A stretch of 64,000 nt of DNA from Bradyrhizobium sp. BTAi1 (GCF_000015165.1 NC_009485.1:2520001-2584000); one strand, 5' to 3'. Shown: positions 16,467-26,809, counted from the first letter of the stretch. Numbers and translations are program-made. The notes: a model not told the origin generated them from the sequence alone.

Positions 16467-17705
16467 TCAGTCGGCCGGGCTGCCGCGCTCCACATTGGCG
16501 GACCGCTTGGGCACGCCGAACTCCTCGTGGCAGACCTCGGCGAGCACGGCGATGCCCTCGCGGATCTCCTGATGCGAGGGGCTCGCGAAGCACAGCCGCA
16601 GCCGGCTCCGCGCATGCGTGGCATCGGTCGACCATTCCGGTCCCGGATTGATCGACACGCCGCGCTTGAGCGCGGCCTGAGACAGCTTCATCGCGTCGAC
16701 CTGATCCGGCAGCTTGACCCAGAGGAAGATGCCGCCCTTCGGCGCGTCGAATTCGGCCGCGGTGCCGAACTCCGCATTGAGTGCCTCGACCAGCGTGTCC
16801 AGCTTGGCCCGCAGCCCCTTGACCAGTTGCGGCACATGGGTGGCAAAATGCGGCTTGCAGAATTCGGCCAGCACCATTTGTTCGAGCGCGCCGGAGCCGG
16901 CGTCGGTCTTGAGCGCCAGCAGCACCGACATGATCTGCCATGGTGCGACGAGGAAGCCGACGCGGAGCGCCGGCGCGATCGACTTCGAGAACGAGCCGAG
17001 ATGGATCACGCCGCCATGGTCGGACATGCCGTGGATCGCGCGCGGCCGCTTGCCGTCCCAGATCAGGTCGGCATAGCAGTCGTCCTCGAACACCGGCACG
17101 CCATAGGCCCGCGACAGCCAGAGCAGCTCGGCCCGTCGGCTCTCCGGCATGATGGTGCCGGTCGGGTTCTGCACCGTCGGAATGGTATAGATGTATTTCG
17201 GCCGGATGCCGCGATCCTTGAGATCGGCCAGGACCGTGGCCAGCACGTCCGTCCGCATGCCGTCGCGGTCGAGCGGAATGGCGATCGGCTTGACGCCGAG
17301 CCGCGCCAGCCGGGTCAGAGCGCCCTGGTAATTGTCCTGCTCGACCAGCACCGTGTCGCCGCGCGTCAGCAGCGCCTGGTTGACGAGATCGAGGCCCTGC
17401 AGCGAGCCGGACAGGATCATGATGTCATCGGCCCGGACCGACATGCCGGCGTCGCGCGCCAGCTTGGTGGCCAGGAAATCGCGCAACGGACGATAGCCCT
17501 GCGGGCCATGCGCGAGGCCGTAAGTGGCCAGCGCCCGGCCTTCGCGGGCGAGCACGGCATCGGCAGCCGCGCGCAGGCCCTCCACAGGGACGGCGTCGGC
17601 GTCATTGTTGCCGCCGACGAAGCTGTATTTCGCAAGCCCGCTCCAGCGCGCGGCCGGAGCCGGTAGACCAGGGCCGAGGAGCGGTGCAAAATCGAATGCG
17701 GCCAT
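16467..17705 (-). CDS. PLP-dependent aminotransferase (MocR/2-aminoadipate type, no HTH)
   Basis: A 412-residue fold-type I aminotransferase. The PLP Lys lies in GSFSKSIAPALRVG; other landmarks are the SGSLQGLDL loop, YTIPTVQNPTGT and FEDDCYADLIWDG. This resembles LysN/2-aminoadipate aminotransferases and the catalytic half of MocR regulators, but no winged-helix domain is present. The substrate is uncertain; aromatic or 2-aminoadipate-type amino acids are typical. It converges on the amidohydrolase gene (nine bases apart) and is divergent from the ribB gene. Confidence 0.87.
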   Translation of the reverse strand: MAAFDFAPLLGPGLPAPAARWSGLAKYSFVGGNNDADAVPVEGLRAAADAVLAREGRALATYGLAHGPQGYRPLRDFLATKLARDAGMSVRADDIMILSGSLQGLDLVNQALLTRGDTVLVEQDNYQGALTRLARLGVKPIAIPLDRDGMRTDVLATVLADLKDRGIRPKYIYTIPTVQNPTGTIMPESRRAELLWLSRAYGVPVFEDDCYADLIWDGKRPRAIHGMSDHGGVIHLGSFSKSIAPALRVGFLVAPWQIMSVLLALKTDAGSGALEQMVLAEFCKPHFATHVPQLVKGLRAKLDTLVEALNAEFGTAAEFDAPKGGIFLWVKLPDQVDAMKLSQAALKRGVSINPGPEWSTDATHARSRLRLCFASPSHQEIREGIAVLAEVCHEEFGVPKRSANVERGSPAD

Positions 17706-17883
17706 GAGGCGCGGCTCCCTTGTTCTCGATGGGAGGCGACTTTAAACAGATACCAGGGTGCTTGTCCCGGCAGGACAGGTTCTTTCCCCGGGGAAGGCGA
17801 CCTTCGAGCGGCGGTTCCGCTGCTCTGGCGCGCGCCTGCGATCCCGGCTAAAGCACGCCCCGGAAAAGCAGCGAGACTTGCAA

Positions 17884-18960
17884 ATGGCCGACTCGATCCA
17901 GGAAGTTCTGTACGCCTTCGCCAAGGGCGAGATGGTCGTCGTGACCGACGATGACGATCGCGAGGGGGAAGGCGACCTCATCGTTGCGGCCTCGCTCTGC
18001 ACGCCCGACAAGATGGCGTTCATCATTCGTCACACCTCCGGCATTGTCTGCGCCCCGATCACGGCCGACGACGCGCGCCGGTTGCGGCTCGACCCGATGG
18101 TGGCGCACAACGACTCCAACCACACCACCGCGTTCACGGTCTCGATCGACTACAAGCCGGACGGCGGCACCGGCATCTCCGCCGAGGAGCGCGCCTCCTG
18201 CTGCCGTGCGCTCGCCAATCCCAATGCCGGTGCCAACGATTTCGCGCGCCCCGGCCATATCTTCCCGCTGATCGCGCGCGACGGTGGCGTGCTGCTGCGC
18301 TCGGGCCACACCGAGGCGGCGGTCGATCTCTGCAAATTGTCGGGCCTGCCGCCGGTCGGCGTCATCTCCGAGTTGATGAATGACGACGGCACCGTCATGA
18401 AGGGCGAGCAGGTCGTCCGTTTCGCGGCGGCCCATAATCTCAAGCACGTCACGATCGCCGATCTGATCTCCTATCGTCAGGCGCGCGAGAAGCTGATCGA
18501 GCGCGTGTCGACCTTCACGACCGAAAGTCCGATCGGCCCGCTGCAGGGCTTCGCGTACCGCTCTCCGTTCGATCCGATCACCCATGCGGCATTCGTCTAC
18601 AACGGCATCGGCGACGGCAAGAACGTGCTGACACGGCTGCACAAGCCCAACATCGTGAAGGACCTGATCGCGGGTCCGCAGCGTATTCAAGCGGTGCTGC
18701 AGCACTTCAAGAAGGCCGGCCGCGGCATTCTGATCTATCTGCGCGATGGCGCAGCCGGCGTCCCGGTCGAGCCGGTCACAGAGCCGCACACCGCCGAGGC
18801 CGATCGTCATCGGCAATGGCGTGAGGTCGGGGTCGGCGCGCAGATTCTGCGTGATCTCGGCGTGACGTCGATCCGGAACCTCACCTCGTCGGCCCATGAC
18901 TACAAGGGCCTGTCGGGTTTCGGCATCGAGATCGTCGCCAACGAACGGCTTGAAGGCTGA
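17884..18960 (+). CDS. ribB: 3,4-dihydroxy-2-butanone 4-phosphate synthase with degenerate GTP cyclohydrolase II domain
   Basis: A 358-residue RibBA-like protein. The N-terminal half is a normal DHBP synthase, which makes the four-carbon riboflavin precursor from ribulose 5-phosphate: [28 protein letters not shown] and RPGHIFPL are all present. The C-terminal half has GTP cyclohydrolase II shape, but the three zinc Cys are missing ([11 protein letters not shown] where RVHSECLTGD is expected), as is the QEGRGIG segment ([10 protein letters not shown] instead). It should therefore lack cyclohydrolase activity, like the rhizobial RibBX proteins. The ATG at 17884 is chosen by homology; the ORF opens further upstream. 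Confidence 0.9.
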   Translation: MADSIQEVLYAFAKGEMVVVTDDDDREGEGDLIVAASLCTPDKMAFIIRHTSGIVCAPITADDARRLRLDPMVAHNDSNHTTAFTVSIDYKPDGGTGISAEERASCCRALANPNAGANDFARPGHIFPLIARDGGVLLRSGHTEAAVDLCKLSGLPPVGVISELMNDDGTVMKGEQVVRFAAAHNLKHVTIADLISYRQAREKLIERVSTFTTESPIGPLQGFAYRSPFDPITHAAFVYNGIGDGKNVLTRLHKPNIVKDLIAGPQRIQAVLQHFKKAGRGILIYLRDGAAGVPVEPVTEPHTAEADRHRQWREVGVGAQILRDLGVTSIRNLTSSAHDYKGLSGFGIEIVANERLEG

Positions 18961-19024
18961 ACTTCCAGGACTTAACCTCTCAACTGCTGCGACCCGTGCG
19001 CAGCGAGACGCGAAAGGATCATTC

Positions 19025-20239
19025 ATGAGCGCGCGCCCTCAGGCAAAGGACAAGCCGGCCCAGTCGAGCTTCCAGTGGGACGATCCCTTCCTGCTGGATG
19101 ATCAGCTGACCGAAGACGAGCGCATGGTGCGTGACACCGCGCGCGCCTATGCCCAGGACAAGCTGCTGCCGCGCGTGACCAAGGCCTATCTCGAGGAGAA
19201 GACCGATCGCGAGATCTTCAACGAGATGGGCGAGCTCGGCCTGATCGGCATCACCCTGCCGGAGGAATATGGCTGCGCCAATGCGAGCTACGTCGCCTAT
19301 GGCCTCGTGGCGCGCGAGATCGAGCGCGTCGATTCCGGCTATCGCTCGATGAACTCGGTGCAGTCGTCGCTGGTGATGTATCCGATCTATGCCTATGGCG
19401 ACGAAAACCAGCGCAAGAAGTACCTGCCGAAGCTCGCCAGCGGCGAATGGGTCGGCTGCTTCGGCCTCACCGAGCCGGATGCCGGCTCCGATCCGGCCGG
19501 CATGAAGACGCGCGCTGAGAAGGTCGCCGACGGCTATCGCCTGACCGGCAGCAAGATGTGGATCTCGAATGCGCCGATCGCCGACGTGTTCGTGGTGTGG
19601 GCGAAGTCCGCCGCGCATGACAACCAGATCCGCGGCTTCATCCTCGAGAAGGGCATGAAGGGCCTGTCGGCGCCGAAGATCGGCGGCAAGCTGTCCTTGC
19701 GCGCCTCGATCACCGGCGAGGTGGTGATGGATGGTGTGGTGGTGCCGGAAGAGGCGCTGCTGCCCAACGTCTCCGGCCTGAAGGGCCCGTTCGGCTGCCT
19801 CAACCGCGCCCGCTACGGCATCTCCTGGGGCGTGCTCGGTGCCGCCGAGGACTGCATGCATCGCGCCCGCCAGTACACGCTCGATCGCAAGCAATTCGGT
19901 AAGCCGCTCGCCGCGACGCAGCTCGTCCAGAAGAAGCTCGCCGACATGGAGACCGAGATCGCGCTCGGCCTGCAGGCGAGCTTGCGCGTCGGCCGCCTGA
20001 TGGACGAGGGCAAGATGGCGCCGGAGATGATCTCGATCGTCAAGCGCAACAATTGCGGCAAGGCGCTCGATATCGCCCGCGTCGCCCGCGACATGCATGG
20101 CGGCAACGGCATCCAGATCGAGTATCAGGTGATGCGCCACGCCGCGAACCTCGAGACGGTCAACACCTATGAGGGCACGCACGACGTCCACGCGCTGATC
20201 CTCGGCCGCGCCATCACCGGCATTCAGGCGTTTTTCTAG
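19025..20239 (+). CDS. Glutaryl-CoA dehydrogenase
   Basis: A 404-residue acyl-CoA dehydrogenase best matching glutaryl-CoA dehydrogenase, which oxidises and decarboxylates glutaryl-CoA to crotonyl-CoA in lysine, tryptophan and benzoate breakdown. Supporting features are the N-terminal [43 protein letters not shown] and the catalytic Glu in [23 protein letters not shown] acts with an electron-transfer flavoprotein. I start at ATG 19025 ([10 protein letters not shown]) because upstream in-frame sequence overlaps ribB. The gene is 64 bp after ribB on the same strand; a functional link is not obvious. Confidence 0.9.
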   Translation: MSARPQAKDKPAQSSFQWDDPFLLDDQLTEDERMVRDTARAYAQDKLLPRVTKAYLEEKTDREIFNEMGELGLIGITLPEEYGCANASYVAYGLVAREIERVDSGYRSMNSVQSSLVMYPIYAYGDENQRKKYLPKLASGEWVGCFGLTEPDAGSDPAGMKTRAEKVADGYRLTGSKMWISNAPIADVFVVWAKSAAHDNQIRGFILEKGMKGLSAPKIGGKLSLRASITGEVVMDGVVVPEEALLPNVSGLKGPFGCLNRARYGISWGVLGAAEDCMHRARQYTLDRKQFGKPLAATQLVQKKLADMETEIALGLQASLRVGRLMDEGKMAPEMISIVKRNNCGKALDIARVARDMHGGNGIQIEYQVMRHAANLETVNTYEGTHDVHALILGRAITGIQAFF

Positions 20240-20284
20240 TTCGTGCCGTCGTCTCCGGCATCTGCCACGCCCTCAACTGTCATC

Positions 20285-20387
20285 GTCCGCGAAGGCCGAA
20301 GGCGGACGATCCAGTATGCCGGGACGACAATGGTGAGCCGAGACGTCATGGCGTACGGGATGCCCCGCCTGCGCGGGGCATGACGTC
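20285..20387. repeat. Intergenic palindromes
   Basis: Two nested palindromes: cgtccgc...gcggacg at about 20287-20310, and a strong unit at 20342-20387 in which gacgtcat / atgacgtc arms enclose a perfect atgccccgc-ctgc-gcggggcat hairpin. Non-coding; possible terminator after glutaryl-CoA dehydrogenase. Confidence 0.65.
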
Positions 20388-20433
20388 GGAGGAAGCGGGC
20401 CGTTCAAGGGCCCGCACAGAGTAAGGGCAGCAG

Positions 20434-21348
20434 ATGGCCGAGGAAGACGTCCCGTTCAACCGCAACTTCCCGCTGTCTGCGGGTGTCGTCGACGAGGTCC
20501 GTCCGGGCATTCGCCGTGTCCTCTGCAACAATCCGAGTCCCTTCACCTTCACCGGCACGGTCAGCTACATCGTGGGCACCGGCAATGTCGCGATCATCGA
20601 TCCCGGGCCGGATAACGAGGCACATGCGCAGGCGCTGCTCGATGCCGTCAGGGGCGAGACGGTCACGCACATCCTCGTCACGCACACCCACCGCGACCAC
20701 TCGCCGAACACCGGCCGTCTGAAGGCTGCGACCGGTGCGACCGTCTATGCCGAGGGCCCGCATCGTGCGTCGCGGCCGCGCTATGAGAGCGAGAAGCACA
20801 GCCCGGAATCCGGCGTCGATCGCGATTTCGCGCCCGACGTCATTGTTGCCGATGGCGATGTCATCGAGGGCGACGGCTGGCAATTGGAAGCGGTGGCCAC
20901 GCCAGGCCATACCGCGAACCATCTCGCTTTCGCCTGGACCGGGCGCAGCACCATCTTTGTGGGCGACCACGTGATGGGCTGGGCGACCTCGATCGTTGCG
21001 CCGCCCGACGGGTCGATGGTCGACTACATGGCGTCACTGGAGCGGCTCGCCGGCCGTCCGGAGGAACTGTATTTTTCAGGTCATGGTCCCGAGATTCCGG
21101 AAGGGCCGCGCTACACGCGCTTCCTGATGCGGCACCGCCAGGCGCGCGAGGCCTCGATCCTGCATCGCCTCGCGAAGGGCGAGGCGGACATCCCGACCAT
21201 GGTGCGTGCGATCTATATCGGGATCGATCCGCGGCTCACCACCGCAGCGGGCTATTCGGTGCTCGCGCATCTGGAAGACCTCGTCGCCCGCGGTGTCGTT
21301 GCGACAGACGGCGATCCGGTGATCGGCGGGACGTATCGGTTGGTGTAG
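20434..21348 (+). CDS. MBL-fold metallo-hydrolase (LACTB2/glyoxalase II-like)
   Basis: A 304-residue metallo-beta-lactamase-fold hydrolase. The zinc motif is THTHRDHS (HxHxDH) with TPGHTANHLAF and FVGDHVMGW supplying further ligands, and there is a late FSGHGPEI. The C-terminal 70 residues form a small winged-helix-like domain typical of the LACTB2/RNase-like group (HLEDLVARGVV). No signal peptide, hence cytosolic. The substrate is unknown; thioesters, lactones or nucleic acids are possible for this group. It stands alone between repeats. Confidence 0.85.
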   Translation: MAEEDVPFNRNFPLSAGVVDEVRPGIRRVLCNNPSPFTFTGTVSYIVGTGNVAIIDPGPDNEAHAQALLDAVRGETVTHILVTHTHRDHSPNTGRLKAATGATVYAEGPHRASRPRYESEKHSPESGVDRDFAPDVIVADGDVIEGDGWQLEAVATPGHTANHLAFAWTGRSTIFVGDHVMGWATSIVAPPDGSMVDYMASLERLAGRPEELYFSGHGPEIPEGPRYTRFLMRHRQAREASILHRLAKGEADIPTMVRAIYIGIDPRLTTAAGYSVLAHLEDLVARGVVATDGDPVIGGTYRLV

Positions 21349-21354
21349 CGGGTT

Positions 21355-21441
21355 GGCGAATAGGGAGTAGCGAGTAGGGAGGGCAAAAGCGGGCGAGTGC
21401 GGCTGTCTTTCCTATTCGCGACTCCCTATTCGCTACTCGCC
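21355..21441. repeat. Inverted repeat with tandem subunits
   Basis: The left arm at 21355-21380 (ggcgaatagggagtagcg...) is mirrored by the right arm at 21410-21441, and each arm itself contains a near-repeat of the word cgaatagggagt. It lies between the convergent MBL and DUF1499 genes and may terminate both. Confidence 0.65.
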
Positions 21442-21444
21442 CAC

Positions 21445-22311
21445 TTACTTCTTCACGGTCTTCGCGTTGCCCTGGCCTTTCGCCGTCACCGGCGGCGGCG
21501 TGACCTTCTTCACCGGCTTCTGCGCCTCGGCCTCGCCGGCGCTCGACAGGTCCTCGAGCAGCTTTCCGACCCGCGCGGCGTTGCTGCCGAGATCGGAATC
21601 GAAATAGCGCGAGGCGGAGCGCACATCGATCCGGGACTCCTCGCCATCGGGCTGGACGCGGATCGAGATGTCCTCGCGGAAGCCCATGATGGGGGTGCGC
21701 GCCACGGCCTCGATACGGCCGATCCGGCGCGGCGGCTGCGGCGCGCGCTCGTCGACGATGAACCATTTGCGCCGGTTGACGAGCTTCAGCGCGATCGCAT
21801 AAGCGCGGTCGGGCGGCAGCTCGATCTGCACCGGCTCGATATCGGGATAGAATGTCCGCTGCTGTTCGGCTGAATAGAGGCCGGCATAGACCGCGGTATT
21901 GGTGCCGTCGCCATTGCGCAGTGGCGCCAGCGCCTCGAAGCGCGGCGGATCAATCGGATCGGTCGTGATGTCGTAGATCTTGGGTAGCTTGCGATATTGA
22001 AGCGCGAGATAGGCCGGATAAGCGAGCACCACGGCATCGATCATGAATGCCAGCAGCACCCGGCTCATGCCGCGGCTGCCATTGCGCCAGATCGCGACGA
22101 AGGCGGCGAGCCCGAGCAGGATCGAGAGCGCGGCCAGCCCCAGCGCCCCGAAGAACGTCGCCAGCGCCGGCTTCATCTCCAGGAAGTCGAAACGGAGGAT
22201 CAGGATCGAAACCAGCACGGCGACGACGGAGAACACCGCCACATTGCGGGCCCAGGTCGCGAGGCTGGAGGTCGGCTCCGACAGATAGGGGGCGTGAAAC
22301 CTGCGGGCCAT
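21445..22311 (-). CDS. DUF1499 membrane protein
   Basis: A 288-residue protein with three N-terminal membrane helices (about residues 22-42, 52-76 and 83-103), followed by a soluble DUF1499 domain. Family words there are DITTDPIDPPRFEAL, YPDIEPVQIELPP and RSASRYFDSDLGSNAARV. The C-terminus is Lys-rich and Pro-rich, with a low-complexity tail. Function is unknown; in related genomes such proteins are inner-membrane and solitary. Its 5' end is 128 bp from the end of the MFS transporter gene on the same strand. Confidence 0.82.
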   Translation of the reverse strand: MARRFHAPYLSEPTSSLATWARNVAVFSVVAVLVSILILRFDFLEMKPALATFFGALGLAALSILLGLAAFVAIWRNGSRGMSRVLLAFMIDAVVLAYPAYLALQYRKLPKIYDITTDPIDPPRFEALAPLRNGDGTNTAVYAGLYSAEQQRTFYPDIEPVQIELPPDRAYAIALKLVNRRKWFIVDERAPQPPRRIGRIEAVARTPIMGFREDISIRVQPDGEESRIDVRSASRYFDSDLGSNAARVGKLLEDLSSAGEAEAQKPVKKVTPPPVTAKGQGNAKTVKK

Positions 22312-22439
22312 CGTGTCAGGAACTGCCAGGTTGGGCCGCTGCTGGCGTTAAGCCGGGCGGCCGGTTCATCCGTGTGAGACCACGCGGATGCGCTAAATTC
22401 AAGGGGCGTTTGGCCCGAGGGAGCGGTCCTTGCATACCG

Positions 22440-23666
22440 TCAAGCGTTTGGGGCTGGACGGGTCCGCAGAGCCGTCATCATCAAGACGAGGGTGGCAAGC
22501 GAGAACCCGGCACCGGCCATGAACGTCGCTTGCGACCCATGGGCGTGCCACAGCCAGCCCGCGAGCAGGCTTGCAATGAGCAGCGCACCGCCGGTCACGA
22601 GGTTGAACAGGCCGAAGCCGGTGCCCCGCAGCTCGGGCGGCGCGGTATCCGCCACCAGTGCGGAGAGCAGGCCCTGCGACAGGCCCAGATACAGGCCCCA
22701 GAGCGCAACGCCGATCGCGGTTCCGACGAGGCCGGGCGCGAAGGCCAGCGTCAAGTCGGCGGCTGTCAGCACGACGAGGCCGCAGGTGAGCACATTGCTG
22801 CGGCCGATACGGTCGGAGAGGATGCCGGCGGGCATGGCAACGCCGGCGTAGATCAGGTTCATCAGCACGTAGACCAGCGGGATCAGGGAGAGAGCGAGAC
22901 CGTCGGCTTGCGCCTTGAGGACCAGGAAGGCCTCGCTGAAGCGCGCCAACGCGAACACTGCGCCGATCGCGACCACGATCCAATAGGCACGGGGCAGCCG
23001 GCGCAGCTCGCGCGCATGGATCGGCCAGTTGCGGCGCGGCTCGGGCGCGCTCGTCCGCGGCTCATGAACGCCGAACAGGATCAGCAGCACGGCGAGCACG
23101 GCTGGAAGCGCCGACCACCAGAACACGGCGCGGATGTCGTCGTAGAGCGCCATCAGTGCCACCGCGAGCAGCGGACCGGCAAAGGCTCCGATCGTATCCA
23201 GCGACTGGCGCAGGCCGTAGCTCGCGCCGCGGATGCCCTCCGGGGTCACATCGGCGATGAGCGCATCCCGCGGCGCTTCGCGGATGCCCTTGCCAATGCG
23301 ATCGATGAACCGCGCAGCGAGGATTTGCCCGGGCGTGCTGGCGAGCGGAAACACCGGCTTGGTCAGGGCGGCGAGCCCATAGCCGATCCCGATCAGCAGC
23401 TTGCGGTTGCCGATCCGGTCCGACAGCGCGCCGGAAAACACTTTGGTGATGGCCGCGGTCGCCTCGGCGACGCCTTCGATCAGCCCGATGGTGACGGTGC
23501 TGGCGCCGACCACGCTTGCAAGAAAGACCGGCAGCAGCGCGTGCACCAGCTCCGAGGAGATGTCCATCAGGAGTGACACCAGCCCCAGCGTCAGCACGGT
23601 CGAGGGCACCTCGCGCCACGTGGCCCGCGGCGATTCTGGTCCCGGCCGGTTTGCGTTCGTGCCCAT
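22440..23666 (-). CDS. MFS transporter
   Basis: A 408-residue major facilitator with twelve hydrophobic segments. The motif-A region is FSGALSDRIGNRKLLIGIGY, and a second loop reads AGILSDRIGRSNVL. The phrases SLLMDISSELVHALLPVFL and RFIDRIGKGIREAPRDAL are typical of the MdtG/multidrug-like group with 'DRIGKG.R..PRDAL'. It likely exports a drug or metabolite; the substrate cannot be told. The ATG at 23666 is chosen because earlier in-frame sequence runs through a hairpin. Downstream of the acyl-CoA ligase gene but probably a separate unit. Confidence 0.87.
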   Translation of the reverse strand: MGTNANRPGPESPRATWREVPSTVLTLGLVSLLMDISSELVHALLPVFLASVVGASTVTIGLIEGVAEATAAITKVFSGALSDRIGNRKLLIGIGYGLAALTKPVFPLASTPGQILAARFIDRIGKGIREAPRDALIADVTPEGIRGASYGLRQSLDTIGAFAGPLLAVALMALYDDIRAVFWWSALPAVLAVLLILFGVHEPRTSAPEPRRNWPIHARELRRLPRAYWIVVAIGAVFALARFSEAFLVLKAQADGLALSLIPLVYVLMNLIYAGVAMPAGILSDRIGRSNVLTCGLVVLTAADLTLAFAPGLVGTAIGVALWGLYLGLSQGLLSALVADTAPPELRGTGFGLFNLVTGGALLIASLLAGWLWHAHGSQATFMAGAGFSLATLVLMMTALRTRPAPNA

Positions 23667-23747
23667 GATGGCCGTCGAATCTCCTTCTCGCGTTCGGTCG
23701 GAATGGTGGTTCAGGCCGATCCCGCTGTCCAACGCCCACATGCAGAA

Positions 23748-23773
23748 GCGGCCTCTCTGGTCGGAGAGGCCGC
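23748..23773. terminator. Terminator-like hairpin after the acyl-CoA ligase gene
   Basis: A 10-bp perfect stem, gcggcctctc (23748-23757) with gagaggccgc (23764-23773), lies just past the ligase stop on the minus strand. The T-run is weak (ttct), so termination efficiency is uncertain. Confidence 0.6.
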
Positions 23774-23800
23774 CGGTCGCGTTCAACGATGATCGGGCGT

Positions 23801-25429
23801 TCAAGCGGCCGCGTTGGGGAAGCGATAGGCCTTGAACTGGTCGCGCAAGGCCGTCTTCAGGATCTTGCCGGTTGCGGTGTGCGGGATGCCGTCCACGAAC
23901 GCGACGTCATCAGGCATCCACCATTTGGCGATCTTGCCTTCCATGTATTTCAGGATGTCCTCGCGCGTCGCGGTCTGGCCCTGCTTGAGCTGTACGATGA
24001 GCAGCGGCCGCTCGTCCCATTTCGGGTGATACACGCCGATCACGGCCGCCTCTGCGACGGCCGGATGGCCGACCGCGAGGTTCTCCAGATCGATCGAGGA
24101 GATCCATTCGCCGCCGGATTTGATGACGTCCTTGGAGCGATCGGTGATGCGCATGAAGCCGTGGGGGTCGACCGTCGCGACGTCGCCGGTGTCGAAGAAG
24201 CCTTCGCCGTCGAGGATGTTGGTGTCGACCTTGTAGTAGGCCTTGGAGACGGCGGGCCCGGAGACCTTCAGCCGGCCGAAGGTCTTGCCGTCCCAGGGCA
24301 GCTTGTTGCCGGCATCGTCGGTGATCTTCATCTCGACGCCGAACGGCGGAAAGCCCTGGGTCTGCAGCACGTCGAGCTTGGCGTCACCCTCGGCGTCGAG
24401 GAACGGCGGCTTCAAGGTCGCGAGCGTGCCGATCGGGCTCATCTCGGTCATGCCCCAGGCGTGGCGCACGCCGATGCCCATGTCGAGGAAGGCCTGGATC
24501 ATCGAGCGCGGCATCGCCGAGCCGCCGCACACCACCATCTTCAAATGGGGCAGTTTGAGGTTATGCGCCTGCATGTGCTGCAGCAGCATGAGCCACACCG
24601 TCGGCACGCCCGCGGTGTAGGTCACCTTCTCGGTATCGAGCAGCTCGTAGACGGACGCGCCGTCGAGCTTCGGACCGGGCATCACCAGCTTGGTGCCCAT
24701 CGACGGCGCGGAGAATGCGATGCCCCAGCTGTTGGCATGGAACAGCGGAACCACCGGAAGCATTGTGTCTGCGGCCGAGGTGCCGAGCGAATCCCTGGAA
24801 TTGGCCATCAACGCATGCAGCACGTTGGAGCGATGCGAATACAGCACACCCTTCGGATCACCCGTGGTGCCGGACGTGTAGCACATCGCCGCCGCGGTGT
24901 TCTCGTCGAACGTGCCCCAGGCGAAGTCGCCATCGGCCTCGCCGATCCAGGATTCATAGGCGACCGCGTTCTTCAGCGTCGTCTGCGGCATGTGCGCTGC
25001 ATCGGTCAGCACCACGTAGCGCTCGACGCTGGGCAGCTTGTCGGCGAGCTTCTCCAGCAGCGGCACGAAGGTCAGGTCGGTGATAACGACCCGGTCCTGG
25101 GCGTGGTTGATGATCCAGGCGATCTGCTCCGGAAACAGCCTTGGATTGACGGTGTGGCAGATCGCGCCGATTCCCATGATGCCGTACCAGACCTCGAGAT
25201 GGCGGCCGGTATTCCAGGCAATGGTGGCAACACGATCCCCCAGCTTGATGCCATGACGCGTCAACTGCTGTGAAACCTTGAGGGCGCGTTTGTGGATCTC
25301 GCCGTAGGTGGTGCGAACGATGGGACCTTCGACAGAGCGTGTCACGACCTCCTGGGAGCCGTGGATTGTCGCCGCATGTTCGATGATCCGGTGACAAAGC
25401 AGGGGCCAGTCTTGCATCAAACCAAGCAT
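23801..25429 (-). CDS. Fatty-acyl-CoA / 3-methylthiopropionyl-CoA ligase-like AMP-binding enzyme
   Basis: A 542-residue acyl-adenylate-forming ligase, activating a carboxylic acid to its CoA thioester with ATP. The AMP-binding P-loop is [19 protein letters not shown]; the later [12 protein letters not shown] and [24 protein letters not shown] (TGD and hinge) and the C-terminal [13 protein letters not shown] with catalytic Lys are complete. Its start, [15 protein letters not shown], resembles the medium/long-chain group that includes DmdB. The substrate chain length is not readable. It is convergent with nothing and divergent from the extensin gene. Confidence 0.87.
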   Translation of the reverse strand: MLGLMQDWPLLCHRIIEHAATIHGSQEVVTRSVEGPIVRTTYGEIHKRALKVSQQLTRHGIKLGDRVATIAWNTGRHLEVWYGIMGIGAICHTVNPRLFPEQIAWIINHAQDRVVITDLTFVPLLEKLADKLPSVERYVVLTDAAHMPQTTLKNAVAYESWIGEADGDFAWGTFDENTAAAMCYTSGTTGDPKGVLYSHRSNVLHALMANSRDSLGTSAADTMLPVVPLFHANSWGIAFSAPSMGTKLVMPGPKLDGASVYELLDTEKVTYTAGVPTVWLMLLQHMQAHNLKLPHLKMVVCGGSAMPRSMIQAFLDMGIGVRHAWGMTEMSPIGTLATLKPPFLDAEGDAKLDVLQTQGFPPFGVEMKITDDAGNKLPWDGKTFGRLKVSGPAVSKAYYKVDTNILDGEGFFDTGDVATVDPHGFMRITDRSKDVIKSGGEWISSIDLENLAVGHPAVAEAAVIGVYHPKWDERPLLIVQLKQGQTATREDILKYMEGKIAKWWMPDDVAFVDGIPHTATGKILKTALRDQFKAYRFPNAAA

Positions 25430-25556
25430 CAGGTCGTTCCTCCGGTGGTATTCGCTTTAGGACAGCGAGGGTCTTTTGGTCTGTTCCGTGAATTTTAGCG
25501 CGCGCCGCAGCGCGCGCAAATGGCCTTGTGCGGGCCACGACGTCGCGCAAGGGCCG

Positions 25557-26768
25557 ATGGTTAGCGCGGCGCTGGCAGTGATCGCATTGAGCTGGCTCAT
25601 GGCTGCCGCGCCGGCGGCCGCAAGGTCGCGCGAGGCGGGCCATCCCCGGGCCCATGCTGCACCCGGGCCGTCGCGCAATGAGCCCGCGATAGCGACGGTG
25701 CCGCTGCCGCAGCCGCGCCCCGAAGCGGCGCCGCCGCGTGTCCGGGCCGGCGCTGGGGCAACCGATTCGGCCGGCACTGGCGGGAAGGCCGCCGCGAAGG
25801 GCGAGCCGGGAGCTGCGCGGCAGGCGCAGGAGAGGGCTGGGAACGAGGCTGGGACCGACGCCAAGTCGGACGTCAAGTCGGACGTCAAGCCGGACGCCAA
25901 CGCCGATCCCAGGGCCCTGCAGGTGCCGCAGCCATCGGCCTGCCGCCTCGCTTTGACCGAGGAGATCGCGGTGGCGCCATCAATTCCGCCGATCAAGGGG
26001 CCGGGGGCTTGCGGTGGCGACGACCTGGTGCGCCTGGAAGCCGTGGTGCTGCCGGACAAGCGGCGGGTGGCCGTGACCCCGGCGGCGATCATGCGTTGTC
26101 CGATGGCGTCGGCGATCGCGTCCTGGGTCCGCTCCGATGTCGTGCCCCTCCTGCAATCGCTCGGCAGCCCGCCCGCCGTCCTGGATAATTTCGATGCCTA
26201 TGAGTGTCGCGGCCGCAACCGTGTCAGCGGCGCCCAACTTTCCGAGCATGGCCGCGCCAATGCGATCGATGTGCGCGGCTTCAAGCTGGCCGACGGCCGC
26301 ATGATCGAGCTGACCGACCGGACCCAGCCGCGGGAGCTGCGTGAGGCCGTGCTGCATTCCGTGTGCACGCGCTTCACAACCGTGCTGGGGCCTGATTCCG
26401 ACTGGTATCACGAGGACCACATCCATCTCGACCTCGCCGAGCGGCGCAGCAATTATCGCATCTGCCAATGGGACGTGCTGGATCCGCTCCCGCAAATCGC
26501 GCCGTTGATGCCGGCGGTGCGTCCCGACGGGGCGCCGCCGCGGGAGACGGCCGAGGGGGCCGAGGAGGGCAAGGTCGGCAAGCCTGCGCGCGGAGCAGCG
26601 GCTGGTGAAGCAACGCCCGCCGAGCCGCAGAGAGCGGCGCCGTCAGAGCCGGGTTCAGCCGATGCTGCCGCGGCGGACGCCGAAGAGGCAGAGACGGCGA
26701 CACCCCCGCCACCGCCCCAGCCCGCGCCCGCGAAGGCGGGCAAGAGAAGGCATCGGAGCCGGTCTTGA
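25557..26768 (+). CDS. Extensin-like family protein (exported)
   Basis: A 403-residue exported protein with an extensin-like C-terminal domain. The signal peptide starts at ATG 25557 (MVSAALAVIALSWLMAAAPAAA); a longer ORF opens at 25476. A Pro/Ala/Lys-rich linker with repeated SDVKSDVKPD units leads to the domain, with Cys-containing ACRLALTEE, IMRCPMASAIASWV, DAYECRGRN, LSEHGRANAIDVRGF and WYHEDHIHLDLA. The H-x-x-D and HEDHIHLD pattern resembles D-Ala-D-Ala metallopeptidases, so a cell-wall role is plausible (inference). A low-complexity Glu/Ala/Pro tail ends the protein. Confidence 0.82.
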   Translation: MVSAALAVIALSWLMAAAPAAARSREAGHPRAHAAPGPSRNEPAIATVPLPQPRPEAAPPRVRAGAGATDSAGTGGKAAAKGEPGAARQAQERAGNEAGTDAKSDVKSDVKPDANADPRALQVPQPSACRLALTEEIAVAPSIPPIKGPGACGGDDLVRLEAVVLPDKRRVAVTPAAIMRCPMASAIASWVRSDVVPLLQSLGSPPAVLDNFDAYECRGRNRVSGAQLSEHGRANAIDVRGFKLADGRMIELTDRTQPRELREAVLHSVCTRFTTVLGPDSDWYHEDHIHLDLAERRSNYRICQWDVLDPLPQIAPLMPAVRPDGAPPRETAEGAEEGKVGKPARGAAAGEATPAEPQRAAPSEPGSADAAAADAEEAETATPPPPPQPAPAKAGKRRHRSRS

Positions 26769-26783
26769 CGGGGGTCAAAACAA

Positions 26784-26809
26784 AAAGGCGCCGGAGGACC
26801 GGCGCCTTT
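26784..26809. terminator. Bidirectional intrinsic terminator
   Basis: An 11-bp perfect stem, aaaggcgccgg (26784-26794) with ccggcgccttt (26799-26809), around agga, preceded by A-rich DNA. It separates the convergent extensin-like and L,D-transpeptidase genes. Confidence 0.88.

Noticed and set aside
17706..17883. Possible FMN riboswitch in the leader of ribB
   Set aside because: The conserved RFN core (AGGG-type start with paired CCGGCGG and GAGCGG elements in order) is not present; only isolated GC-rich words were seen.
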